64,000 nucleotides of DNA. Origin: HGM04593 sp045630965. Its GTDB lineage: Bacteria > Bacteroidota > Bacteroidia > Bacteroidales > Bacteroidaceae. Location of the stretch: assembly GCA_045630965.1 (NCBI GenBank), contig JAZQTU010000013.1:70695-134694 (forward strand), read 5' to 3'. The notes under the pieces are model-generated. The model did not search any database. It was not told the DNA's origin and saw only the letters and a list, made by a program, of their open reading frames with translations. A program made the position numbers and the translations under genes. Positions 8,875 to 17,135 of the stretch are shown piece by piece; position 1 is the first letter of the stretch; each line of letters begins with the position of its first letter.

Positions 8875-8908
8875 ATTGTTGCAGATGTGTGTATTATGTT
8901 AAGAATCA

Positions 8909-8940
8909 TTTGTATAATGGAACGTGATATTGTACTTTTG
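8909..8940 (+). promoter_or_regulatory. Promoter of the prenyltransferase / radical SAM operon
   Basis: TTTG (8909-8912), exactly 20 bases, then TACTTTTG (8933-8940). The chosen start codon at 8957 lies 17 bases further on. An ATG at 8924 would lie inside the promoter. Confidence 0.75.
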
Positions 8941-8956
8941 TAAAAAACATAATATC

Positions 8957-9949
8957 ATGAGCAAAATAAGATTCTGGTTCAAAAATGCACGACCGATATC
9001 ACTTCCTCAGTCGCTGTTGCCGGCGCTCACAGCAGTAGCTCTTTCATATGGAGCAGAGAGTTTCAATTGGATGGCAGCAATTGCGTCGGTCATCGGTGTA
9101 GTTTTCCTGCATCTTGGTTTGAATTTGCTAGATGACTGGTTCGACTACAAGAATGGCTCCGCCGAAGCAAGACAGAAAGTGCTGAACGAGGGATTCCGTA
9201 GTCGAATGGTGAAATATCCATACCTTACATCGGGGGAAGCTACACCAAGAGGGTTATTAGTGGCAATAATGGTTTTCCTAGCTTTGGCATTAGTTATGGG
9301 TATAGTTGTGCTTGCTTTGAGGGGGATGGATATCATTTGGTGGATTATTGCAGCCATTATAATAGGTGTCTCCTATTCGGGTGGTCCTCTCAAACTTGCA
9401 TATCATGGTCTTGGGGAATCTGTAATATTTACAATGTTCGGTCCTTTACTTATGACAGGCGTATATTACGCTATTACAGGTATGGTGGACTCAAAGATTA
9501 TCATACTCTCATCATCTGTCGGCCTATTGGTTACAAACATTGTATACACCCATTCTGTACTTGATGCCGTGCCCGACAAGAAGATGGGCAAAAAGACCAT
9601 GGCACACCTGATGGGCGGGTCAAAAGGACAGATATTCCTATCTGCAATGATAAACACGCTACCTTATAGCATTATTGTGATTGCTGTAATTTTGGAAATG
9701 CTGCATCCGGCATACCTTGCATCACTATTGGTATTGCCCGTGTCGCTATGGATCGTAAAGTCATTGAACGATTTCGTAAACCACAAGGAGACTTCATTGG
9801 AACCTAAAAAGTGGATGGGATCTATGGGTGAGTGGGAAAAATACAAGCAGGCCGGTATTGACTGGTTCTTGTTGCGTTGGCTCACTGCGCGTAATGTAAC
9901 AACAAATTTCTGTCTTATAATAATTATTGTAAACATAATATTCGGTTAA
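8957..9949 (+). CDS. UbiA-family membrane prenyltransferase
   Basis: The 330-residue integral membrane protein has about nine hydrophobic helices. The two Asp-rich Mg-diphosphate motifs of the UbiA/MenA superfamily are clear: NLLDDWFDYKNG near residue 57, and DAVPDKKMGKKTMA near residue 200. Members move a polyprenyl chain onto an aromatic or similar acceptor. The C-terminal half is soluble-looking before a last helix. It is not next to menaquinone genes; the next gene is a radical SAM enzyme 2 bases away, so the two probably act on one pathway. MenA itself is possible but the context does not support it. Confidence 0.85.
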   Translation: MSKIRFWFKNARPISLPQSLLPALTAVALSYGAESFNWMAAIASVIGVVFLHLGLNLLDDWFDYKNGSAEARQKVLNEGFRSRMVKYPYLTSGEATPRGLLVAIMVFLALALVMGIVVLALRGMDIIWWIIAAIIIGVSYSGGPLKLAYHGLGESVIFTMFGPLLMTGVYYAITGMVDSKIIILSSSVGLLVTNIVYTHSVLDAVPDKKMGKKTMAHLMGGSKGQIFLSAMINTLPYSIIVIAVILEMLHPAYLASLLVLPVSLWIVKSLNDFVNHKETSLEPKKWMGSMGEWEKYKQAGIDWFLLRWLTARNVTTNFCLIIIIVNIIFG

Positions 9950-9951
9950 GA

Positions 9952-10842
9952 ATGAAGAAACTGTTTTATCTCGCCCAATGGTTTATAAGGGCACGTTTCT
10001 TTGGACGCAAAGCTCCGCTTCAGACAGTCCTTTTTATATCAGACATATGCAACTTACGTTGCAAACATTGCAGTGTTTATGAGTTGAAGAACCCTCATAA
10101 CATGACTTATGAACAGGTGCGTGGACATTTGCAGAAGTCCTATGATGCAGGTTCAAGATTTGTTGATTTCGAAGGTGGCGAAGTCACTCTATGGCGAGAC
10201 GGCGACAAGAGAATCAATGACCTTATTGATCTTGCAAAGAAAATCGGTTTCTTCTCATGCACCATAACAACAAATGCACAGTTACCATTTGCTGGGTCAC
10301 ATGCCGACTCTATCTGGGTGAGCCTTGACGGTGCAGGCGGTTATCACGAGGAGGTACGCGGAAAGGGCACTTTTGCCAAATTGGAGAAGAACATCGCCGA
10401 GTGCGGACACAAACATTTGAGCGTGAATATGGTTGTGAATACTCTTAACTATACCGATGTATTCAACACCATTGAATATGCAAAAAACAATCCTGCAATA
10501 GAGTGTATCTCAATCAATTTCCACACACCTTTTGAAGGAACAGAATACCTCTCGCTTCCTCTTGATAAGAGAGCTGAAATCATAGACAAGGTTATTGAAT
10601 ACAAGAAAAAAGGATATCCTATAATGAATTCCGTTTCAGGCTTAAAGCTCATGAAATCGAACAAATTTACACGTCGTTGTTGGGTTACTGACTTTGTATA
10701 TCCCGATGGCAGCAGAGGGCTATGCATAGGTCATGGTACTGACAAATGTGCGCAGTGCGGTTTCTGCATGGCAGGCGAAATGGCTTCAGTGTTCGCCTTC
10801 AAGCCCGACACGATCTTCGCCGGATTAAAATTGAGAGTATAA
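9952..10842 (+). CDS. Radical SAM protein with Cys-rich C-terminus
   Basis: The 296-residue enzyme has the 4Fe-4S/SAM motif CNLRCKHC (C33, C37, C40), followed by VDFEGGEVTLW (the GGE motif) and WVSLDGAGG. Its C-terminal third has further cysteines (CWVTDF, GLCIGH, KCAQCGFCMAG) that look like a SPASM-like auxiliary cluster site. The reaction is unknown. It follows the UbiA prenyltransferase by 2 bases and precedes a small membrane protein gene. This suggests a membrane-lipid or prenyl-compound modification, which is inference from context. An unmodified-peptide substrate is also possible, but no precursor peptide gene is visible nearby. Confidence 0.85.
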   Translation: MKKLFYLAQWFIRARFFGRKAPLQTVLFISDICNLRCKHCSVYELKNPHNMTYEQVRGHLQKSYDAGSRFVDFEGGEVTLWRDGDKRINDLIDLAKKIGFFSCTITTNAQLPFAGSHADSIWVSLDGAGGYHEEVRGKGTFAKLEKNIAECGHKHLSVNMVVNTLNYTDVFNTIEYAKNNPAIECISINFHTPFEGTEYLSLPLDKRAEIIDKVIEYKKKGYPIMNSVSGLKLMKSNKFTRRCWVTDFVYPDGSRGLCIGHGTDKCAQCGFCMAGEMASVFAFKPDTIFAGLKLRV

Positions 10843-10860
10843 TATTAAATAAAAACAAAT

Positions 10861-11013
10861 ATGTCACTTTTAAGAGTTTTACTTGCAATAATATTCCCAC
10901 CTCTTGCAGTTATTGATAGAGGATGTGGTTCATTCCTTATAGTGTTTCTATTGACATGCTGTGCTTGGGTCCCAGGAGTTATAGGTGCATTGGTGATCTT
11001 GAACAAGAACTGA
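10861..11013 (+). CDS. YqaE/Pmp3 family small membrane protein
   Basis: This 50-residue frame starts at ATG 10861 and ends in TGA at 11011-11013. It shows the family pattern: FPPLAV in the first hydrophobic segment, and CCAWVPGVIGALVI in the second. Pmp3/YqaE proteins are two-helix membrane proteins linked to membrane potential and salt tolerance in other organisms. It sits 18 bases after the radical SAM gene and 4 bases before the methyltransferase gene, so it is probably in the same transcript. Confidence 0.85.
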   Translation: MSLLRVLLAIIFPPLAVIDRGCGSFLIVFLLTCCAWVPGVIGALVILNKN

Positions 11014-11017
11014 TTGT

Positions 11018-12199
11018 ATGCTGGATGTTCAAACCATAGATTTTATAGAACAGCATCGTTGTGATGATGTCCGTTCTCTTGCGTTGCAGGCCAAGCGATA
11101 CCCTGACGTGGATATACGCGAAGCTGTGGTGCAGATTGAGGGGTGGCAACAGGCACGCGAAAAGTTACCGGTATGGGCATCTATCAATGGCATCATCTAC
11201 CCGCCCAAAATCTCTATGGAGCAATGCTCGAGCGAACATACTGCAAAATACAAAAGCCAATTACTGTCAGGCAAACGCTTCGCAGACCTTACCGGCGGTT
11301 TTGGCATTGACTTTAGCTACATTGCACGTGGCTTTGATGAAGGTTTATACATTGAACGCAACGAAAGGCTGTGTCAAATAGCTACGCACAACTTTGCCTT
11401 GCTTGGACTTGACCACGCAAAAGTAATGAACGGCAACAGCGAAGAAATTCTAGAGTCACTACCACAACTTGACTGGATATTCATTGACCCTGCGCGCCGT
11501 GACGGCGAAGGGCGCAAAGTTGTTGCACTCTCCGATTGTGAGCCCAACGTCGTGGAGCTTGAAAACGCATTGTTGGCAAAAGCTGATAAGGTGATGATAA
11601 AATGCTCCCCGATGCTTGACATAACCCTTGCATGCCGCCAGTTACGCAATGTAGAAAGTGTACATGTAGTTTCTGTAAACAACGAATGCAAAGAGCTCTT
11701 ATTTATACTTGGAACAGCTACAGACGACATACCTGTACATTGTGTTGACATACGAAACACTGAAACAGTCTCGTTCTGTTACACTATAAACGAAGAACAG
11801 AGACCTCAAAGCCTATTTGCGAAGGATCTGTCACATTATTTGTACGAGCCTGGGGCTGCTGTTCAAAAGGCCGGTTGTCACAATTCATTATCAACAAGGT
11901 ATGGGTTATTAAAACTGCATCCCAACAGCCAATTGTACACATCGGAAACACTTGTCAATAATTTCCCGGGGCGAGTTTTTGAAGTAGTAGATATAGCAGG
12001 CTTCTCAAAGAGTGATGTAAAACGCGTACAGGCTCTGCAAAAGGCAAATATCACGGTACGTAACTTTCCTGAGAATGTACAACAACTACGCAAACGTCTC
12101 AAACTTGCCGACGGAGGCGACAATTACATATTCGCGACGACACTATCCAATAATAGCAAAGTTTTGGCTATATGTAAAAAGGAGGTGACCCAAAAGTAA
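11018..12199 (+). CDS. THUMP-like class I SAM-dependent methyltransferase
   Basis: The 393-residue protein has a Rossmann methyltransferase core: DLTGGFGID near residue 92 (motif I), YIERNERL near 113, and IFIDPARRDGEGRK near 155, an NPPY-like position occupied by DPARR. The N-terminal helical region and the C-terminal THUMP-like domain match a conserved Bacteroidota family thought to act on RNA; the substrate is not known. Its last codons form the left arm of its own terminator. It is the last gene of the plus-strand run that starts at 8957. Confidence 0.82.
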   Translation: MLDVQTIDFIEQHRCDDVRSLALQAKRYPDVDIREAVVQIEGWQQAREKLPVWASINGIIYPPKISMEQCSSEHTAKYKSQLLSGKRFADLTGGFGIDFSYIARGFDEGLYIERNERLCQIATHNFALLGLDHAKVMNGNSEEILESLPQLDWIFIDPARRDGEGRKVVALSDCEPNVVELENALLAKADKVMIKCSPMLDITLACRQLRNVESVHVVSVNNECKELLFILGTATDDIPVHCVDIRNTETVSFCYTINEEQRPQSLFAKDLSHYLYEPGAAVQKAGCHNSLSTRYGLLKLHPNSQLYTSETLVNNFPGRVFEVVDIAGFSKSDVKRVQALQKANITVRNFPENVQQLRKRLKLADGGDNYIFATTLSNNSKVLAICKKEVTQK

Positions 12200-12217
12200 A
12201 AAGGTCACCTCCTTTAT
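12178..12217 (+). terminator. Terminator overlapping the end of the methyltransferase gene
   Basis: A 13-base arm (12178-12190), partly inside the coding region, pairs with 12203-12215 (GGTCACCTCCTTT) across a 12-base loop containing the stop codon. A short T tract is part of the right arm. Confidence 0.85.
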
Positions 12218-12411
12218 TGAGAGGTTGAATAAAAAGAGCTATTTTTAGGCTTGCGAAACCCGAAAAAGCGCAGTTTACTAATCGTAAATGAGCATTTTGA
12301 GGGCAAGTGCAACAACAAAAGAGCCTTTTTAGTCAGCTTCATTTACTTTTTGATATCATTCCTTATAAAGGTAACAATTTTCTTCTATTGAAAAACGATT
12401 GTTCTCATAAA
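12218..12411. other. Noncoding block with imperfect direct repeats
   Basis: About 190 bases between convergent genes carry no frame. They contain two similar segments in direct orientation, one near 12231-12249 (AAAAAGAGCTATTTTTAGG) and one near 12317-12333 (AAAAGAGCCTTTTTAG), flanking a GC-richer stretch. It may be a dispersed intergenic repeat; I cannot confirm other copies from this window. Confidence 0.35.
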
Positions 12412-13008
12412 TCATTTTACTTTTAAGTCTGTTTCTTGAAATCGTATCTTCGCTTTTGAATATTCAGCCAATTTATTAAGCCTGTCAATCCAACCGGGTA
12501 TAAAAACCTTTTTATACGGTTCACAATCCAACGTAAACTGATATCGTTTGAGACGGTCTATCAAAATTTGCTCTACAAACCAATCCTTATCAATATTATG
12601 TATTGCAGACAATGTCTTTTCTCCAAAAATACCGTCAACGCTCAAATTTGCACCTCTCGAATTTAATATATGCTGCACTCTTTCTGCCACCTTTTTTGCA
12701 TTAGAGTTTATCATATAATCATTTAATAAAAGTGCTACTTCCTTGTCTCTGATGTATCCTAGTTTGTATCTATCCCACTGTGCCTTATACAGAAGCCGCG
12801 CATCATCTTTTGTCAACTCACTAATAGGTTTGGATTCTCCTCCGGCAAGAACATGTTTATAGTTCTCCAAAAAAGGCTTTGTTATTCCGTAATTAGTCTC
12901 CTTATCCTCTTTCCGGTTTGTATACCCCCCTTCGAAATTGAAGCTATAGCCTATTACAGAGTCAAACCTTGATTGATTCAATTTTTCAAATTCACAATGC
13001 TTATCCAT
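12412..13008 (-). CDS. GH108-like muramidase (phage-lysozyme type) with peptidoglycan-binding domain
   Basis: The 198-residue protein has no signal peptide. Residues about 20-40 hold the glycosyl hydrolase 108 signature FNFEGGYTNRKEDKETNYGIT; the Glu of EGGY is the expected catalytic residue. The usual D-P-G-G before the conserved Thr is replaced by D-K-E. Residues about 100-190 look like the matching peptidoglycan-binding domain (LSVDGIFGEKTLSAI). Such proteins cut the sugar backbone of peptidoglycan and are often phage endolysins. It stands alone between two noncoding stretches with no holin or other phage gene, so it may be a domesticated or recently acquired gene. Confidence 0.75.
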   Translation of the reverse strand: MDKHCEFEKLNQSRFDSVIGYSFNFEGGYTNRKEDKETNYGITKPFLENYKHVLAGGESKPISELTKDDARLLYKAQWDRYKLGYIRDKEVALLLNDYMINSNAKKVAERVQHILNSRGANLSVDGIFGEKTLSAIHNIDKDWFVEQILIDRLKRYQFTLDCEPYKKVFIPGWIDRLNKLAEYSKAKIRFQETDLKVK

Positions 13009-13097
13009 ATATTTTTTTGAGACAAAAATATTGCATCAGGAAAATATATGGTTGTTGAATTGACAATCACATTGCTGTCAGAAAAAATCATACAAGA

Positions 13098-14684
13098 TTA
13101 TTTCTTCATCAGTTTCTCGAACTTCTTCTCTCTTACGAGTTCATAAGCCTTAAGGAACATGTCATTACTACGGTTATAAATCTCCATGAATTTATCCATG
13201 CTCCAAATATCACGTGCAATAAGATTCTTTAACTGACGCTTTATTTCAGGAAGTGACTTCTGATACTCCTCATCGCCGCCTTCAAGTACAACGTTATCAT
13301 TCTCGCCCTGTTCCTTGAGCATGCCGAGATACTCATCATTCACTTCAAAACGTTTATCGAAATCGTAGATATCACTGTATTCTGTCTCTATCGACTGTCT
13401 GTTCTTGTCAAGATACTTCAATGATGCCTGTACAATAGAGCCTTTGGCAACGAGTTCACGATGATATTTTGTATATTTGAGTGTGTCAAGTGGCACAAAA
13501 TAATCAGGCATTATACCACCGCCGCCGTAAACAGGGCGTTTGAGTTTCTTTGTGAAAGTCTTCAAAGAATCCGGGAAATGTATACTGTCTGCACTCGTCA
13601 ACTCGCCGCTGTTATAACGATGCATAAGATCCTGCTCATACTTTACAGAATCGTTACCATAAGGTTTTTGGATGCAACGTCCCGTAGGTGTGTAATAACG
13701 CGCTATGGTAAGGCGTATCATTGAACCATCGGGTAAACTGAACGGGCGCTGCACAAGTCCTTTTCCAAAACTGCGTCGTCCAACAACAAGTCCTCTATCC
13801 CAATCTTGTATTGCACCTGCAAGAATCTCCGATGCAGATGCAGATGTTTCATCAACAATAACAACCAGACTCCCTTTCAAAAAGCGTCCTTTACCTTTTG
13901 ATAGATAATCTTGACGGGGATTGCTTCTGCCCTCAGTATATACAACAAGACTTTCCTCATCAATGAGTTCACTTGCAATATCAACTGCCGCATTGAGGTA
14001 GCCGCCACCATTACCCTCGAGGTCAATTATCAGGTTTTTCATTCCAAGGGATTTCAACGAATCAAGTTTTGCAACAAACTCTTTATGAGTCTTTGCTCCA
14101 AAAGATGTAATTCGTATATATCCATTCCTGTCATCTATCAAGTATGCTGCATCCACGGTTTCGGTAGAGATGTCATCGCGCACAAGATTAAACTCAAGGA
14201 TACGGTCAATTCCTCGTCTTACCACTCCAATCTTGACATTCGTACCTTTTGCACCACGAAGACGTGACATGATGTCACTTCGTTCCATCTTCACTCCCGC
14301 AATAACAGTATCATTGACGGTTATAATTTTGTCACCGGCAAGGATACCAGCACGCTCCGAAGGACCGTTCTTCGTCGTCTGTATGACGTACAGAGTATCC
14401 GAAACAATATTAAACTGTATTCCTATGCCACTGAAACTTCCCTGCATCTGTTCCAGAAGGACCTTGGTCTCCTTGGGATCGGTATATGTCGAATGGGGGT
14501 CAAGTTCCTTGAGCATAGCCTTTATACCTGTTTCGGTAATCTTGTCATTGTCGGTTTCATCAACATAAAAACGCGATACAATATTACTGGTATACATAAG
14601 CTTGAGGATATGCGTAGGCATCTCCTGTGCTGTTGCAACAAGCGTCAATGAAAATATGGTTACTAATATGAATATTCTTTTCAT
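13098..14684 (-). CDS. C-terminal processing peptidase, family S41
   Basis: The periplasmic protease has 528 residues from ATG 14684, chosen because MKRIFILVTIFSLTLVATAQ is a standard signal peptide; ATGs at 14687 and 14693 are possible. It has a PDZ domain (GIGIQFNIVSDTLYVIQ through RAGILAGDKI, residues about 85-165). The tail-specific protease core follows with the catalytic Ser in TSASASEILAGA and the Lys in FGKGLVQRPF. CtpA-type enzymes trim or destroy periplasmic proteins. The coaD stop codon lies 13 bases upstream of this start. In the order parE-coaD-ctp it is the last gene of a long operon. Confidence 0.9.
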   Translation of the reverse strand: MKRIFILVTIFSLTLVATAQEMPTHILKLMYTSNIVSRFYVDETDNDKITETGIKAMLKELDPHSTYTDPKETKVLLEQMQGSFSGIGIQFNIVSDTLYVIQTTKNGPSERAGILAGDKIITVNDTVIAGVKMERSDIMSRLRGAKGTNVKIGVVRRGIDRILEFNLVRDDISTETVDAAYLIDDRNGYIRITSFGAKTHKEFVAKLDSLKSLGMKNLIIDLEGNGGGYLNAAVDIASELIDEESLVVYTEGRSNPRQDYLSKGKGRFLKGSLVVIVDETSASASEILAGAIQDWDRGLVVGRRSFGKGLVQRPFSLPDGSMIRLTIARYYTPTGRCIQKPYGNDSVKYEQDLMHRYNSGELTSADSIHFPDSLKTFTKKLKRPVYGGGGIMPDYFVPLDTLKYTKYHRELVAKGSIVQASLKYLDKNRQSIETEYSDIYDFDKRFEVNDEYLGMLKEQGENDNVVLEGGDEEYQKSLPEIKRQLKNLIARDIWSMDKFMEIYNRSNDMFLKAYELVREKKFEKLMKK

Positions 14685-14697
14685 CATTGTCATTCTT

Positions 14698-15138
14698 TTA
14701 TGGCAAGAGTGAGGATACATCCTTGCCGTATTTCATCAATTCACGCACAACGCTACTGCTTACAGACGAATATTCAGGCTCGCTGACAAGCAATACCGTA
14801 TCAATTCCACCAAAACGCAGATTCATATCTGCAATTTCACGTTCATACTCGAAATCCTTGACACTACGCACTCCACGCAGAAGCACGTCTGCACCTATCT
14901 GCTTGGCGAAATCCATTGTCAGACAATCGTATACCCTGACTTCAACACGCTTATCACCTAAAAAAGCTTTTTCTATCGCAGCCACACGTTCTTCCAAAGT
15001 GAACATACATTTTTTGTCCGAATTCACACCTATGCCCACTACAATTCTGTTAAACATGCACAGTGCACGTTTCATCAATGCATAGTGTCCTTTAGTAAAA
15101 GGGTCAAATGAGCCTGCAAAAAGAGCTGTTTTTGTCAT
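14698..15138 (-). CDS. coaD: Pantetheine-phosphate adenylyltransferase
   Basis: It makes dephospho-CoA from 4'-phosphopantetheine and ATP, the fourth step of CoA synthesis. The start at 15138 (MTKTALFAGSFDPFTKGHY) gives 146 residues. The nucleotidyltransferase signature FAGSFDPFTKGH (residues 6-17, HxGH-type ending KGHY) and LRGVRSVKDFEYE near residue 84 are clear; the ISSxxVR-like segment near 125 reads VSSSVVREL. The longer frame upstream only overlaps parE. The parE stop codon is 4 bases upstream. Confidence 0.95.
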   Translation of the reverse strand: MTKTALFAGSFDPFTKGHYALMKRALCMFNRIVVGIGVNSDKKCMFTLEERVAAIEKAFLGDKRVEVRVYDCLTMDFAKQIGADVLLRGVRSVKDFEYEREIADMNLRFGGIDTVLLVSEPEYSSVSSSVVRELMKYGKDVSSLLP

Positions 15139-15142
15139 ACAA

Positions 15143-17101
15143 TCATCCTTCGGCATCAGCTTTATCCTCCTCAACAACCAGATTGTCAATAATGAAGTTC
15201 TGACGCTCCATAGTATTCTTTCCCATATAATAGCAGAGCAGGTCTTCGACCTTATCATCCTTATGCAATTCTACACGTTCAAGACGCATATCCGGTCCTA
15301 TAAAATTGCGGAACTCGTCAGGAGAAATCTCTCCCAGTCCTTTGAATCGTGTAATTTCAGGATTTGGAGACAGTTTCTCTATTGCTGCGATACGCTCCTC
15401 ATCACTGTAACAATATATTGTTTCAAAATCTCCTTTATGTTCCTTTCTTTCCTCGGCACCTTTCTTGCCACGCGGCAACTTGCGCTTGTTACGCACACGG
15501 AACAACGGAGTCTGCAATATATATACATGTCCCTTCTTAATCAATTCCGGGAAGAACTGCAGGAAGAATGTAATCATCAACAGGCGAATGTGCATTCCGT
15601 CAACGTCGGCATCGGTAGCAACAATAACCTTGTTATACCTCAACCCTTCAAGTCCGTCCTCAATATTAAGTGCAGCTTGCAGAAGATTGAATTCCTCATT
15701 CTGATAAACAACGGCACGGCTCAAACCGAAACAGTTCAGCGGTTTACCACGAAGACTGAATACGGCCTGTGTATTTGCATCACGGCTCTTGGTGATTGAA
15801 CCACTGGCAGAGTCACCCTCGGTAATGAAGATACAACTCTCATCCATACGGTCACCTTTGGTATCATTATAATGGATACGACAGTCACGCAGTTTCCTGT
15901 TATGTATATTCACCTTCTTGGCCTTTTCACGCACCTGTTTTGTCAAGCCGGCAAGTTCCTTGCGTTCCTTCTCCGATGCCATGATTTTTGAAAGCATAAC
16001 ATCGCTGATATCTGGATTTTTATGAAGGAAATTGTCCAACTCTTCCTTAACAAAGTCGCTTATAAACTTTTTCACGCTCATACTTCCAGGATCTGGAGCT
16101 ATTGTCGTTGAACCAAGGCGCACCTTCGTCTGGCTCTCAAATACAGGTTCCTGTATATTTATGGCTATAGCCGCAACAATACCATTGCGTATATCGCAAT
16201 ATTCAAAGTTCTTTGCAGAAAAGAAGTCATGCACAGTCTGCGCAACCAGTTCCTTAAAAGCACTCTGATGCGTACCGCCCTGCGATGTATGCTGACCATT
16301 GACAAATGAATAATACTCCTCACCATACTGCTGAGCATGAGTAAAGGCAATCTCGATATCGGTACCTTTGAGATGTATTATAGGATAGAGCGATTCGGCA
16401 GTCATACGGTCACTGAGCAAATCGACAAGTCCGTTACGCGAAAGGATACGCTTGCCGTTGAACATTATTGCCAAACCGGTATTCAAATATGTGTAATTGC
16501 GCAAGAGGGTCTCAATATATGCATCACGATATTCGTAATTGCGGTATAGAGAATTATCAGGAGTAAACGATATATATGTACCGTTCTCGTCATTTGTCTT
16601 TTCTGTTGTATCACTGACAAGTATACCCTTCTCAAACTTTGCAATGCGTACTACCCCTTCGCGATAACTACGCACTTCGAAATTTGTACTCGTAGCATTA
16701 ACAGCCTTTAGACCGACACCATTCAGACCAACCGACTTCTTGAACACTTTGTCGTCATACTTTGCGCCGGTATTGAGCTTGCTTACAGCCTGTATCATCA
16801 TTCCTTGGGGAATACCACGTCCGTAGTCACGAATAACAACTGTATGATGCTCAACAATGTCAATCTCGATGCGTTTGCCAAAACCCATCTTGAACTCATC
16901 GATACAGTTATCCACAACCTCTTTTAGAAGAACATATATACCGTCATCGCTTTGGGAACCATCACCCAATTTACCAATATACATACCTGGACGCAGACGT
17001 ATATGCTCCACATCGCTCAAATGGCGGATGGAGTCATCATCATATGCAGCTGCATCGACTTTCGGATTTTCATTAAATTCCAAATCTTTATCTTCGGACA
17101 T
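15143..17101 (-). CDS. parE: DNA topoisomerase IV subunit B
   Basis: This is the ATPase subunit of the enzyme that unlinks daughter chromosomes. The 652-residue protein has the GHKL ATPase region (EVVDNCIDEF near residue 62, DYGRGIPQG near 93, VGLNGVGLKAV near 125), the TOPRIM EGDSA motif near residue 428 and DADVDG near 500. It lacks the long insert seen in proteobacterial GyrB and has the MYIGKLGDGS start typical of Bacteroidota ParE, so ParE is preferred over GyrB. No parC lies next to it; parE is followed by coaD and ctp. Confidence 0.93.
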   Translation of the reverse strand: MSEDKDLEFNENPKVDAAAYDDDSIRHLSDVEHIRLRPGMYIGKLGDGSQSDDGIYVLLKEVVDNCIDEFKMGFGKRIEIDIVEHHTVVIRDYGRGIPQGMMIQAVSKLNTGAKYDDKVFKKSVGLNGVGLKAVNATSTNFEVRSYREGVVRIAKFEKGILVSDTTEKTNDENGTYISFTPDNSLYRNYEYRDAYIETLLRNYTYLNTGLAIMFNGKRILSRNGLVDLLSDRMTAESLYPIIHLKGTDIEIAFTHAQQYGEEYYSFVNGQHTSQGGTHQSAFKELVAQTVHDFFSAKNFEYCDIRNGIVAAIAINIQEPVFESQTKVRLGSTTIAPDPGSMSVKKFISDFVKEELDNFLHKNPDISDVMLSKIMASEKERKELAGLTKQVREKAKKVNIHNRKLRDCRIHYNDTKGDRMDESCIFITEGDSASGSITKSRDANTQAVFSLRGKPLNCFGLSRAVVYQNEEFNLLQAALNIEDGLEGLRYNKVIVATDADVDGMHIRLLMITFFLQFFPELIKKGHVYILQTPLFRVRNKRKLPRGKKGAEERKEHKGDFETIYCYSDEERIAAIEKLSPNPEITRFKGLGEISPDEFRNFIGPDMRLERVELHKDDKVEDLLCYYMGKNTMERQNFIIDNLVVEEDKADAEG

Positions 17102-17135
17102 CTTTTGTGTTTTAATTCAGTTTAACAGTTGCGTC

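Noticed and set aside
15143..17101. Call of this gene as gyrB
   Set aside because: Length, the N-terminal signature and the neighbours coaD and ctp fit Bacteroidota ParE better.
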